The notes under the pieces: generated by a model | Database searches by the model: none | Seen by the model: the letters and a program-made list of their open reading frames with translations, nothing else | What the model was told of the DNA's origin: nothing | In this document: positions 1 through 10,348 of the stretch, in pieces | Layout of the letters: each line of letters begins with the position of its first letter | Position numbering within the stretch: position 1 is the first letter of the stretch | DNA from: Hippasteria phrygiana | Lineage: Eukaryota; Echinodermata; Asteroidea; Valvatida; Goniasteridae | Direction: 5' to 3' | Assembly (NCBI GenBank): GCA_037893225.1 | Contig: JAZGUH010000726.1 | Location: 186,001-250,000, forward strand | Length of the DNA: 64,000 nucleotides | Made by a program: the position numbers and the translations under genes

Positions 1-2
1 AC

Positions 3-1125
3 GTGCTGGTGTACAGTGACACATTTGAGGGCCATCTGGAGAATCTCCGTCAAGTGCTGAGGCGTTTCCAGGAGCGGGGCGTGAAGCTTAAACCCAGTAA
101 ATGCAGTCTATTTAAGAGCGAAGTCCGTTACCTTGGACGTATTGTCTCAGGGGAAGGGCACAAAATGGACCCGTCTGATATTGCAGCAGTCGAGGCTCTA
201 CGGGATAAGAGACCAGGCACAGTTGGTGAGTTACGTAAACTACTTGGCCTGTTGGGGTATTACCGCCAGTACATCCAAGATTTCTCGAAGAAAGCCAAGA
301 GTCTCTACGAGCTGCTCCGGGTCCCTTCCAACAACGAGATGCCGCTAGGCCGTGACAACAGTCTACCAAAGAAGTTCAAAAGAAAGTCAACCTCCAGTAA
401 AGGCAACAACCAGGTTCCATCCAAACAAAAGATCACCTGGACGACTGACCATCAGCACGTGTTGGAAGAACTTTTGGGTTGCCTCACTCATCCACCAGTG
501 ATGGGTTTCCCGGACCACGAGAAGCCCTTTATTCTCCACACTGATGCCTCCAATGACGGTCTTGGAGCTGTTCTCTACCAGCAGCAGAATGGGAAGATGA
601 GGGTGATTGGGTATGGGTCTCGCACACTAAGTCCAGCAGAAAAGAACTACAACCTACACTCTGGGAAACTGGAGTTCCTGGCCCTGAAGTGGGCAGTCAC
701 AGAAAAGTTCAGGGACTACTTGTTCTATGCACCCTCCTTCACGGTTTTCACGGACAACAACCCTCTCACCTATGTGCTGAGTTCAGCAAAACTAAATGCA
801 ACAGGACACCGGTGGGTCGCCGAGCTGGCCGACTTCAATTTCACCATCAAATATCGCCCTGGCAAATGCAATACCGACGCTGATGTTCTCTCCCGGATGC
901 CCCTAGACATCGAGAAATACAGAGCGCAGTGTACGAGAGAGGTTAGCCTGGACGAGATTGCAGCAACGATCCAGGCAGTCGTGGCTGTCAGTTCGGGGTG
1001 TTACCCATGGGTTTCCGCCATATCTACATCGGTGTCCAGCCCTGACGATAAGGTGACCAGCTCCCGCCATTTCACTAAGGAAGAGGTGAAGTTAGCTCAA
1101 CGTGAGGAGCAGAGCATTGGCCATG
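3..1125 (+). pseudogene. Ty3/Gypsy Pol, 5' part: reverse transcriptase tail and RNase H (copy 1)
   Basis: This is the C-terminal part of a Gypsy-type reverse transcriptase followed by its RNase H domain. The window opens just after the RT active-site region, so the catalytic YxDD lies outside. Residues 1-100 carry RT thumb motifs ([31 protein letters not shown]). Residues 105-147 are a basic, low-complexity linker. RNase H spans about 148-300 with the expected acidic residues visible: D181 (HTDAS), E224 (KLEFLALKW), D251 (FTDNNPL) and D294 (DADVLSR). The frame is intact up to the border of the inserted element at 1126 and resumes at 5138 as integrase. Family assignment is firm; activity cannot be judged because both the 5' end and the junction are lost. 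Confidence 0.93.
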
Positions 1126-1203
1126 CCCTTACAAAAAAGTTCTATAGAAATCTATAAAAAAAAAATCTGTAGAATTTCTATATGATATTCTATAGAATTC
1201 CTT

Positions 1204-1303
1204 TATAGAGTTTCTTTAGAGTTTCTTTAGAGTTTCTGTAGAGTTTCTGTAGAGTTTCTGTAGAGTTTCTGTAGAGTTTCTTTAGAGTTTCTGTAGAGTT
1301 TCT
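1204..1303. repeat. 11 bp tandem repeat in the left subterminal region
   Basis: About nine copies of an 11 bp unit (AGAGTTTCTGT or AGAGTTTCTTT) lie just inside the left end of the 4 kb element. Confidence 0.85.
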
Positions 1304-1461
1304 TTAGAAAATGGGCCACTTCTCTATAAGACATTTTATAGAATTCTATAGAAATTTTACAATTCTATAAAAAATAATTCTATAGAATGTCTATAAGATT
1401 CTACAAATTTTTTCTATAGATTTGTATATAATTTCTTTAGAGATCCTCTATAGTTTTTATA

Positions 1462-1790
1462 GAATTCTATAGAAAAATTACCACTTTTCTATAAAACAGC
1501 TAGTAGAATTCTATAGAAATATGACCACTTTTCTATAAAACAGCTAATAGAATTCTATAGAAATAAGACCACTTTTCTATAAAACATCTAGTAGAGTTCT
1601 ATAGAAATAGGACCACTTTTCTATAAAACATCTAGTAGAATTCTATAGAAATAGGACCACCTTTCTATAAAACATCTAATAGAATTCTATAGAAATATGA
1701 CCACTTTTCTATAAAACATCTAGTAGAATTCTATAGAAATAGGACCACTTTTCTATAAAACATCTAATAGAATTATATAGAAAGATGACT
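1462..1790. repeat. 44 bp tandem repeat containing TTCTATAGAA palindromes
   Basis: About seven copies of a 44 bp unit, each with AATTCTATAGAAAT, then GACCACTTTTCTATAAAACA and TCTAGTAG. Copies differ by one to four bases. It resembles the subterminal repeat arrays that transposases bind in some cut-and-paste elements, which is inference. Confidence 0.85.
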
Positions 1791-2620
1791 CCATTTTTAT
1801 AAAATGTCATAAATATTTACAAACTTGGTAACTTTTCTAATCATTTTAATTAAATATCAACGTGATACACTTCATCCTTCAAAATTAAAAAAAATTGGAG
1901 ATCAATACTTTTTTGCTGTGTACTTTTCACTGCATTTATTTCCAGCATAGGCCATGGCCAAAACGTCCTAAATTTTTCCAAATCTAATACTGTACATGAA
2001 TAATTTCACACAGGGAATTAATGAAAAATGTATAAATACATGTATAAGCACCCGATATGCGATAAACATTAATTAAATAGGAAACTACATAATTCCACAT
2101 ACATCATTGTTTCTATATTTAAAAAATGGTAGGCAAAAAGGAATTTAAAAAAACTTTGGACGGATACAAAACAAGTAAATTAAAGAAGGCTTGAATAGTT
2201 TTGTATTCTATAAACAAATGCAAGGAGACGAACAAGAATGATTACAGTATGAAAGATAAAAGAGCCTAAAACACATGAATCTTTAACAATGAAAAAAGAT
2301 CCCACCATACATCTCTGAAATTTAACTGAGATTTAAGAGGGGAAACTACATTTTGGTTGTTAAAATATTAATAGTGAACAATCACCCCTGTTGGCGCACT
2401 TGGAAAATGTACATTGATCTCTTCAGAAAATCAGCCCTTTTACTAGTATATACATTTGTAGAAACTGATAAATCACCTGACGTAAAGAGAAATGTCCTGG
2501 CGAAAAATTTAACTCATACTTCCGAAAATCTAAAATACACACGGACTAGTGAAACTCGGTTTACTCCGGACACAGATGAACATTCAATAGGCAAAAATTA
2601 AAAGTTATAAAATAAAACTA
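1791..2620. other. AT-rich interior of the 4 kb element, no gene seen
   Basis: AT-rich sequence. The only open frame over 80 codons (2353-2601) has no recognisable domain. Confidence 0.5.
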
Positions 2621-2624
2621 TTTT

Positions 2625-2960
2625 TGAGGGTTAAATGGACTTTCTGATGGACTTAAAGCATGGGCAATCATGGGGGACACCCCCCCCCCCCCCCCCCTAA
2701 TATTTTGGGAGTTGACGGCTATGGCAGTGTGTCCCCCCAAAAAAATAAAAAGATTCTCCTTGGTCATATACATTTTATTTTCCCTTTTTATTTGAAATTT
2801 AGACAGCTGGCTAACAACTGTTTTGTTATCACTAACGTACAAAGCAACAATGGGTACAATCTTTACAGAATATTAGTCAAAATTTGATTGTGTAAGCCAA
2901 AAAAAGGAATGTCACCTCTTACTATAGTAACAATTGTAGACTTACTGCATACAAAAGGGT
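2625..2960. repeat. Internal duplication, copy A
   Basis: This stretch (from ATGGACTT...AAAGCATGGGCAATC through a poly-C run to GTAGACTTACTGCATACAAA) recurs at 3540-3812 in the same orientation with scattered differences. Copy A has the poly-C orientation and copy B has poly-G followed by CCCCCTCCCCC. Confidence 0.85.
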
Positions 2961-3198
2961 TTAACAAGTGTACAATTAAAAAATTAGCTGGCATGTGTGT
3001 GTTCCCTACAAGTTTGTTTCTTGTACTCTGTCATTTGCCTTTGAGAAAGAACTTGGTAAGTTCAAAACGTCAGGCCAGCTAATTTTTTTATTTGTATATT
3101 TCAGGTCCATTTAGTCAGTCAGCAGTTTGCAGCAGTTTTATTCATTTTCAAGTGTACAATTAAGAAAAGATCTTATATAATATACATGTAACTCGTAA

Positions 3199-3450
3199 GA
3201 TCTTACGGGAGAGGACCTGAGCGAGGACTCAGACGACTTAGGCAGCTCTGTAATGGGCGAAGACTTGGACGACTTGGGTAGCTCTGCATATGCAATGGAT
3301 GAGGATGACTCCAAATGGTGCGGGCAAACACAGTTCGATGCTAACGAGCTTGAACACAGGGCGAATTCACCTCCAACAAACGGCCCCAAAGAGACGAAAC
3401 AGCGGGGGACGACACACATTGGCTCCCGACGCAAAAATATGGGGATATGA
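3199..3450 (+). other. Exon-like acidic open frame inside the 4 kb element
   Basis: An open stretch begins after TAA at 3196 and runs to TGA at 3448-3450. It encodes an acidic segment with two DDLGSS-type repeats (SEDSDDLGSS, EDLDDLGSS), then DEDDSKWCGQTQFD, and ends RRKNMGI. Its base composition is clearly more GC-rich than the surrounding element, as expected for coding DNA. It may be the N-terminal exon of a lost transposase or a captured host exon. No family is recognised. Confidence 0.35.
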
Positions 3451-3539
3451 GCCCCAAATACTGAACCGTAGGCCTATTACACAGATAAAAATTTATGAAA
3501 TAATTTTGTGACAATCAATAGGCACAAATTTAAAGTTAA

Positions 3540-3812
3540 AAATGGACTTAAAGCATGGGCAATCCGGGGGGGGGGGGGGGGACACGTCCCCCTCCCCCAA
3601 TATTTTCCCCTTTGTCATATACATTTTATTTTCCCTTTTCATTTGAAATTTAGACAGCTAACTGGCTATTAAACAACTGTTTTGTTATCACGAACATACA
3701 AGCAACAATGGGGACAATCTTTACAGAATATTAGTCAAAATAGGATTGTGTAAGCCAAAAAAGGGAATGTCACCTCCTACTATAGTAACAATTGTAGACT
3801 TACCGCATACAA
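3540..3812. repeat. Internal duplication, copy B
   Basis: Second copy of the 2625-2960 segment, shorter around the homopolymer tract. The two copies bracket the acidic open frame. Confidence 0.85.
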
Positions 3813-3839
3813 ACAGCTTGTGATCAGCGTGACGACATG

Positions 3840-3897
3840 GTTCAACCATGGAGGAAGAACCTCCATGGTTCAACCATTCCTTCCTCTATGGTTCAAC
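3840..3897. repeat. Short hairpin insert with 7 bp direct repeats (site 1)
   Basis: GTTCAAC (3840-3846) is followed by a 21 bp hairpin (3847-3867: arms CATGGAGG and CCTCCATG, loop AAGAA), then GTTCAAC again (3868-3874), a 16 bp half-hairpin-like remnant (3875-3890, CATTCCTTCCTCTATG) and a third GTTCAAC (3891-3897). It has the same layout as the sites at 4342, 8328 and 10581. Confidence 0.85.
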
Positions 3898-4341
3898 ATG
3901 TTGCTTGTATCTTGTACGTGTGATCGATCATGTCCAAAGACTTGTCCATCCATCCAGCAATCACCAGTGTATTTTTTACATGTCATGTACAGATTGAGTG
4001 TGTACATGAGCAGTGAATTATGTCCACAGGCATACATGTAAATGCCATGCAAATATCCACGATTTTGACCAAGTTTTATACAATTTCTGCCATCAAGCCC
4101 ATACTGCACTGCTGCACTGACATTCAACTGACTGCAGTGCCGATTTCAAATTTCCCACACTGACCGTTTATCTCTGGTATGCAAGCAGCAAGGTCACCTT
4201 GTCATGTGACTTGAGTCCAAGTAACATGATACTCTTGATGATGTAACAGTACATGTAGGCTTTGGTCTGTACAGGGTCTGTGTACACATCAACTTCCTGT
4301 TTGGCTTAGTAAACTGTTGGGCTAGCTGTGTGGTGTACTTA

Positions 4342-4380
4342 CATGTATCATGGAGGAAGGAACTTCCTCCATGCATGTAT
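4342..4380. repeat. Short hairpin insert with 7 bp direct repeats (site 2)
   Basis: CATGTAT (4342-4348) and CATGTAT (4374-4380) flank exactly a 25 bp hairpin at 4349-4373, with 11 bp arms CATGGAGGAAG / CTTCCTCCATG and loop GAA. Confidence 0.85.
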
Positions 4381-5125
4381 GTGCTGTTGCATATATTCAG
4401 TGTTGCATGGTGTACACCCAGAGAGGTACATATTATGTACCAAACCTGCACCGAATTATGATGTGGTGTACATCACCACAGTTCGGTAAGGGAAAACAAA
4501 TGAATACTTTGAAAATGCTTATAATCGCTTCTTTAAAAATCATAGTCCTCAGCCTTGATCTTGTTAGTAAATTTGATTGAAAAAAAAAGATTTGTTAAAG
4601 TATTATATAGTTATACTCATCTCTAATTTCTACCGAAAAATAAAATCATATGGAGTGTTCTATATAATTCTATGTTTCTATAGAAATTAGGGGCATATTG
4701 TGGGTTACTTTAATGTACATACTTTCTACAAACAAATTAATGTGTCTATAATTTCTATAGATCACATAGAATTCTATAGAAGACTGACAGGAATTTGTTT
4801 AATCAGTGCTCTATAGAAATCTATAGATTTTTTTTAAAATCTCTATAGACAGTCTTCTTAATGGAGTATTCTATACAATTCTATGTTTCTATAGAAATTA
4901 GAAACATATTGTGGTTTACTATATAAATGTACATACTTTCAACAAACAAATTGATATGTCTAATTTCTATAGAAACCATTCTATAGAACTGGAAGATTTG
5001 TTCTATAGAAATCTATATATTTTTAAAAAATCTCTATAGACAGCCTTAAATATTCTATAGAAAACCATTGCCTGTATAGAACCGTATAGAGCTCTATAAC
5101 ACACTCTATAGAATTCTATAGAACT
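4381..5125. repeat. Right subterminal region of the 4 kb element
   Basis: From about 4660 the sequence is filled with TTCTATAGAA and TCTATAGAAAT words in both orientations. A block around 4640-4750 recurs at 4865-4985. No gene is seen. Confidence 0.7.
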
Positions 5126-5137
5126 TTTTTGTAAGGG

Positions 5138-7130
5138 TGTGATCCAATACCTCCAACAAGGCCGTCGACCCAATAGACAAGATCGGGTTGCAGAACAACC
5201 CAACACCACGGCGCTCCTACGTGAGTGGGACAAGCTGAAGTTGGATGACCAAGGAATTCTCCTTCGGAGATATGGTGCCAAACTGCAGTTGGTTCTCCCC
5301 CAGAAGTACCATCAGATCGTCTTCAAAGAGCTACATGAAGAGATGGGACACCTAGGTGCAGAGCGCGTGGTACACCTGGCTCGGGACAGGTTCTTTTGGC
5401 CCCACATGCAACGTGACATCGAGCACTATGTCACCAATGTGTGTGGGTGCCTCAAGCAGAGACGGCCAACGAGAGATCCCCTCCACAGCATTGTGACGAC
5501 CGCACCCTTTGAGATGGTCTCCATCGACTTTATTCACCTGGAGAGGAGCGTGGGGGGATACGAGTACATCCTGGTCGTCATGGACCATTTCACTCGTTTC
5601 GCACAGGCGTACCCAACGACAAACAAAGCTGGAAAGACAGCAGCAGACAAGTTATTTAATGACTTTGTCTTACGATTTGGTTTTCCCCACAAACTCCATC
5701 ATGATCAGGGAAGGGAGTTTGAAAACCAACTCTTCAAGAGGCTCCAGCATCTCTGCGGTATAACGCCCTCACGTACCACTCCCTACCACCCCCAAGGGAA
5801 TGGCCAGGTTGAGCGATTCAACCGTACGCTCCTGGGGATGCTGCGAACATTACCAGAAGCAGACAAGATACGGTGGAAAGACTCTGTCAACAAGGTCGTG
5901 CATGCATACAATTGTACCCGGTCCGAGGCGACAGGGTTTTCCCCATTCTTCCTGCTATACGGACGTCCGCCCCGCCTTCCCATCGATCTCGCCTTTGGTC
6001 TACCTCAGAACACCGATGACACCAGAGACCCTCGAGAGTACAGCCAACGATGGAAGAGACAGATGGAAGAGGCCTACGAGCTCGCCAGACAGAATTCCAG
6101 TAAGTCGGCGGCTCGCGGAAAGCAGTACTTTGACAAAAAGGTGCATAGTTCTGTCCTCCAGCCAGGAGATAGAGTGCTGATCAGAAACCTCAATGAGACA
6201 GGCGGACCAGGGAAGCTGCGAGCTTACTGGGAGAAGAAGATCCACATCGTGGTGCAGCATAAAGGAGACAATTCTCCTGTCTACGAACTGCGACCAGAAT
6301 GCGGAGAAGGTCGTCACAGAACTCTGCATAGGAATCTGCTTCTGCCCTGTGATGAGCTCCCAGGTGAACTTCCTTGTGATCCAGTGATTCCCCGAGAGCG
6401 TTCATTGCCCAACAGAAGACAGTCAAAGAGGCAAACGATTCCAGCCACGACCGAGTCTGACAGCTCGGACGAGGAATTTCTAGTCCGGGCCCCTTCCGTA
6501 CAGACATGTCCATCCGGTCCGAGCTCACTAAACCATGCAGCTCAACCATTTGCACCGGCACCAGGAGTTGCTCCTGATGTGATGGTTGTTCCGGAACCAG
6601 TAACTGCCCCCACACCAGCTGCTGCTCCCGACGCAGCACCAGTGCGGGCACCACCAGCTGCCCCTGAGCCTGTACCTGCACCTGACCCCGTAGCCATACC
6701 TGAGCCAGCTGTGCCGTATCCAGCGACAGTAACTGGCCCAGAAGCAGACCAGGTCGCCTACCACGCAGCACCAGGTGAAGACCTCAACTTGCAGCCTGAA
6801 CCGCAAGAGACCAGGCCCTATCCGGTGAGACAAAGGCAGCCCCCTCAGCGTTTGGCCTATGAGCAGTTGGGTCAGCCACAGCAGAGGTCTGGAGATGTCA
6901 ACGAGGTCACAGCAGGGAGTCCCCTGCCCGCCCCATATCCTTTGATGCCCTGGCCGCAGGTACCCATGATGCCATCACCGGTCTCTTCGCCAATACCGTG
7001 GTCACCCCATCCTATGCAGGGGTATTCTCCGATGATGATGCCCTGGCCTGCCCACTGGTTGCCGATGATGTTACCGTGGAACCCATGGTATCAGCAGCCA
7101 ATGCCTCAACAGTCCACGAGAGTAGGCTAA
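5138..7130 (+). pseudogene. Ty3/Gypsy Pol, 3' part: integrase with Pro/Ala-rich tail (copy 1)
   Basis: This is the continuation of the Pol frame interrupted at 1126. Counting from the Met at 5139, a zinc-binding H/C region lies at about 66-104 (HEEMGH, then VCGC). The integrase catalytic core has D130 (VSIDF), D189 (HHDQG) and E225 (GQVERFN), so 35 residues separate the second D from E as in retroviral-type integrases. A chromatin- or DNA-binding C-terminal region follows to about 415. The tail (about 470-560) is an unusual Ala/Pro/Val-rich segment, then a Met/Pro/Trp-rich end. The frame itself has no stop. As a copy it is broken only by the TIR element upstream. No env-like frame follows. 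Confidence 0.93.
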
Positions 7131-7360
7131 TGAACACCATTTGCCAACAAATAGTTTGTATTTAGAGAGATATTTTTGAAATGTTGAGGTCAACATTTAA
7201 GTTTGTGGGGGAGAGTGTAGCAGCCCTTATGTACATGCTTCTTTACATGCCCCTCTGGAAATTCCCCCCCCCCCCCTAATTTTTAAACAGCCTGTTCATG
7301 GAACAGCCACGATTGGGCTCATGACACAGAGCCCTGGTGATTGGGTCAGTGGTCACCCAC

Positions 7361-8509
7361 AGTCACTCTTACACCGGATGACTTTGAGTGAACACTATTA
7401 AAGTTTATCAGCCCACTCACTGGACGTTTTGTGTCATCTATTTGCAGGTATGTGGAATTTTATTGGAGTTCATGATCAGTTTATAATGTAGAGATTATCT
7501 AGGTGTCATCCCAGTTCCTTTCAGACTTTTTGAGATGAGTATTTTGACTCTTGGACTTTGATAAACTTTTATCAAACTTTGGTATTGTCTAGCCTTGTGA
7601 CACATTTACTTTTGCTAGATTCCTGTTCAGAGTCATGTTTTATCCAAGGATTATCTTATTTTTCCGGATGATATTTTGACTTATTGATTTGTGTATCTGA
7701 CAGTTCAGACTTTATATATGCGATTTATACTGAGATTGGTGTTTGATCATTTTCCCACTGTATGTATTTTTAGTAGGAAAAGTCATTATTGATTTTCATT
7801 TTTGTAGCTGTACCATTTTCTTTGTACAGTACATGTATACATGTAGCTAGGCATAGGGCACTCAGACCACATGGGCTAAGACAATGAAATGCCTGTATGG
7901 CCCACCTCCTAGCCTGGGAGTATGCACCATTAGCACTTAGCCTTGGGGCTTCACCAGTGTAATGGGCTAGCCTGGGATAATGTCTCTTGTTTATCTAGCT
8001 GGTATAGGACATCCCCTTGTTTTGATTTCTGAGAGGCAAGTGCCAGGCTAGGCAGGACGATAAGGTGATTGGCTGGGTTGACTGTTTATTTAACTCCAGA
8101 CTTGCCAACATGATGGTTTTGTAGTTAATGTTTTTCTTTATACCAGTAATTTAATGTGTTTCTTTATCTTGCTTCACTGTGAATTTAGACCGAGAGAAAG
8201 CTTTTAGTTGACAAGTTCTTATTTTGTTATTTTGGTTGATATGACTTGGGCAGTAGAGACATAATTAAAAGACTAGCCAAGTCTTTAAGTCTAAAGGTGC
8301 TTCAGTTATAGAGTGCAAAATAGGATTGTTATAGCATGGAGGTAGTTACTACCTCCATGGTTATAGTATATGACCAATAGTTTTATTCCTTATGTTTTAT
8401 GTTCAAGTCCTCGATTGTTATTAGTCACTCTTACACCGGATGACTTTGAGTGAACACTATTAAAGTTTATCAGCCCACTCACTGGACGTTTTGTGTCATC
8501 TATTTGCAG
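7361..8509 (+). repeat. 87 bp direct repeat bracketing a 975 bp segment
   Basis: The 87 bp at 7361-7447 (AGTCACTCTTACACC...ATCTATTTGCAG) recur at 8423-8509 with no difference I can see. The segment between starts GTATGT directly after CAG and ends in TTATTAG, so its borders look like splice sites. It also carries hairpin site 3. It could be an internal LTR duplication, a tandem duplication, or two partial LTRs. Confidence 0.85.
8328..8366. repeat. Short hairpin insert with 7 bp direct repeats (site 3)
   Basis: GTTATAG (8328-8334) and GTTATAG (8360-8366) flank a 25 bp hairpin at 8335-8359, with perfect 12 bp arms CATGGAGGTAGT / ACTACCTCCATG around a single central T. Confidence 0.9.
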
Positions 8510-8882
8510 AGAATTTAATGAACACCCTGCAGTGACTTAAATCGGGCCACCAGGGGTGCAACACAAATAACCACAAAAATAGCATGCATATCAAACATTG
8601 TTTCTTTGTAGGCCCTACACTGGCCCTAAACTGGCATCGGCTTTTGTAAAATTTATGCGCGTAGTTTCCGTTCAAGTTCCATGTCATTTGAAATTCTTTG
8701 ACATGTTCAAATCAGTCAAAAAGCACAAGCAATACTTAATGAAGGCAAGATATTATTCAAATTGCAGCAGACCAGTTGAACTGGGTGTTGGTTCAGTACT
8801 TAAGAGCAGTTCCAGGTTGTACATGTATGGTAACGTCATCTTCTGATGCGACAACATGGTCCAACTTGCTCGACAGTCGGTG
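8510..8882. other. No feature recognised
   Basis: Unique-looking sequence downstream of the LTR region; short open frames only. Confidence 0.4.
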
Positions 8883-9077
8883 TCATCTGGTGTGTATGAA
8901 CTCTGGACTGTAGTGCCAAGATACAGGCTTTCCTCTCACCGTAAGGGCTTGTCCAATTCCTACGTCAGCTGTCACCGCAGAAGACATCTGAAGGTGCTTC
9001 GGCATCCCACCACAGTAGACATCTGAAGGTGCTTCGGCATCCCACTTGGAGTTTGTTTTCTTTTGACGTCCCGTCAT
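8883..9077 (-). other. Small minus-strand open frame with an internal 35 bp duplication
   Basis: A 64-codon frame beginning MTGRQKKTNSKWDAEAP. The segment AGACATCTGAAGGTGCTTCG is present twice with a 35 bp period (8982 and 9017). The period is not a multiple of three, so the repeat is read in two frames. This argues against selection on the full protein. It could be a first coding exon of a lost gene; no family is recognised. Confidence 0.2.
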
Positions 9078-9079
9078 TT

Positions 9080-10121
9080 TCTATAAAATACATAAATAAT
9101 AAGCAGCATTAGCATATAGTGACTGAACTATATGAAATTAAATATCAATTATTGTGAGAATATCCTAATTTTACAAAATATTGATGCATTTCTCTGACAA
9201 AAATGGCTACTACATCATACATGCCAGTGCCACGCAGAGACGCATGGGTTTAATACACGTTCTATGGAAATGATTACCAATTAAACAAGTCTTTTCAATT
9301 TCATATTAATTGGTTGATCACAACTATTGGCTGACGTCCAAGTACCCAAAATAGTCAATTTTGCAGTCAGTCAGAAAACCAACATGGCTGCCATAACAAT
9401 GCGTAGGTTCAAATTAACCTATGAAATTGTCATTCTATTTCCTGCCAAGTTATCACTATTGGGAACACACATGCACTTGGGAACATTTGTATAGATTCTT
9501 GGATGTGTATGAACATAATTGACATGACCCTTTTATTAGTTTCCATCTTTCTGAACTGAAAAGAAAACCTCATTTTGTTCAGCACAAAACACACACAATT
9601 CTTCAAGCCTCCATTTGATTAAAACAAAAGCCTTGTGCTGGTCCATACAATTTTTGCAAATAAATTGGCTCTAAGAATTGTTAATGCAACAAACAGCACA
9701 ACTGATGCATGCTTTAATACCGTTTCAAAGAAGTATTCTTGCAATAATCAACTTGAAATGTCGCCTTGAATTCCTCTTTTCCTTCAGTTTAACCACTCAT
9801 TCCTTAGCTTCTCTTGTGCAGTAAAAGGAAAATATTAGTATTTTATGCATCGGGTCAAAAAGCACTTCAGGTGCACGGAGAAAACCATGATTTTTGACAC
9901 CGCAAACACGCGGAGAAACTAAACCAGTCATCCATTTTGATTGTGTATGTTTGTTGGCATCAGAAAGAAATCTTTACTCAAGTAAGAAGGGATTGGTACA
10001 GAAAATACAAGCAAAAAACACAGACTTGTCCCAGTTACCCCACTTTACCGTGTAAAAAGCTGAAACTCCACAATGATGCCCTTTTACCTTACCCAATCTG
10101 ACGCCAAATATTTCAGATTTG
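9080..10121. other. No feature recognised
   Basis: AT-rich DNA without long open frames or recognisable repeats inside the window. Confidence 0.4.
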
Positions 10122-10348
10122 TTATTTTGTTTTATACAACACCTGAATAAATCCCCGCCATCCGATTGGTGGAGAGTCGATCACGTGCATTGAATTATTC
10201 GACCCATCAAACGACGCGAACCCGCCCCGCCCAATACGTTCTATCACATGGGTCTATCAAATGGTGCGCGCGCATTGATAGAACCAAAAAACTTTTCTAA
10301 TTTCACGGTCACTAGGTGGCGCTGCAACAGCGCTGTCATTCACACAAC

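Larger units (their letters stand above)
1126..5137. mobile_element. 4.0 kb TIR element inserted in Gypsy copy 1
   Basis: The two ends are perfect inverted repeats of about 24 bp beginning CCCTTACAAAAAAG and continuing TTCTATAGAA. The flanking dinucleotide TG is present on both sides (1124-1125 and 5138-5139). Reading the host Gypsy frame across the empty site with one TG copy keeps the same frame, which supports a clean insertion with a 2 bp duplication. Both ends are rich in TTCTATAGAA-like palindromes, as in the subterminal repeats of CACTA-type elements, but the termini are not CACTA and no transposase is recognisable. I treat it as a non-autonomous or decayed element of unassigned superfamily. 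Confidence 0.75.
7216..8509 (+). mobile_element. 3' LTR-like region of Gypsy copy 1
   Basis: A purine-rich tract (GTGGGGGAGAG at 7205-7215) sits immediately before TGTAGCAGCCC at 7216, the expected polypurine tract and 5'-TG of a 3' LTR. The right end is uncertain. One possible end is ...TTTGCA near 7446, another the second copy of the same motif near 8508. The 5' LTR lies outside the window, so the ends cannot be confirmed. Confidence 0.55.

Noticed and set aside
6190..6771. 193-codon minus-strand frame
   Set aside because: Shadow of the Pro/Ala-rich tail of Gypsy copy 1 integrase on the opposite strand.
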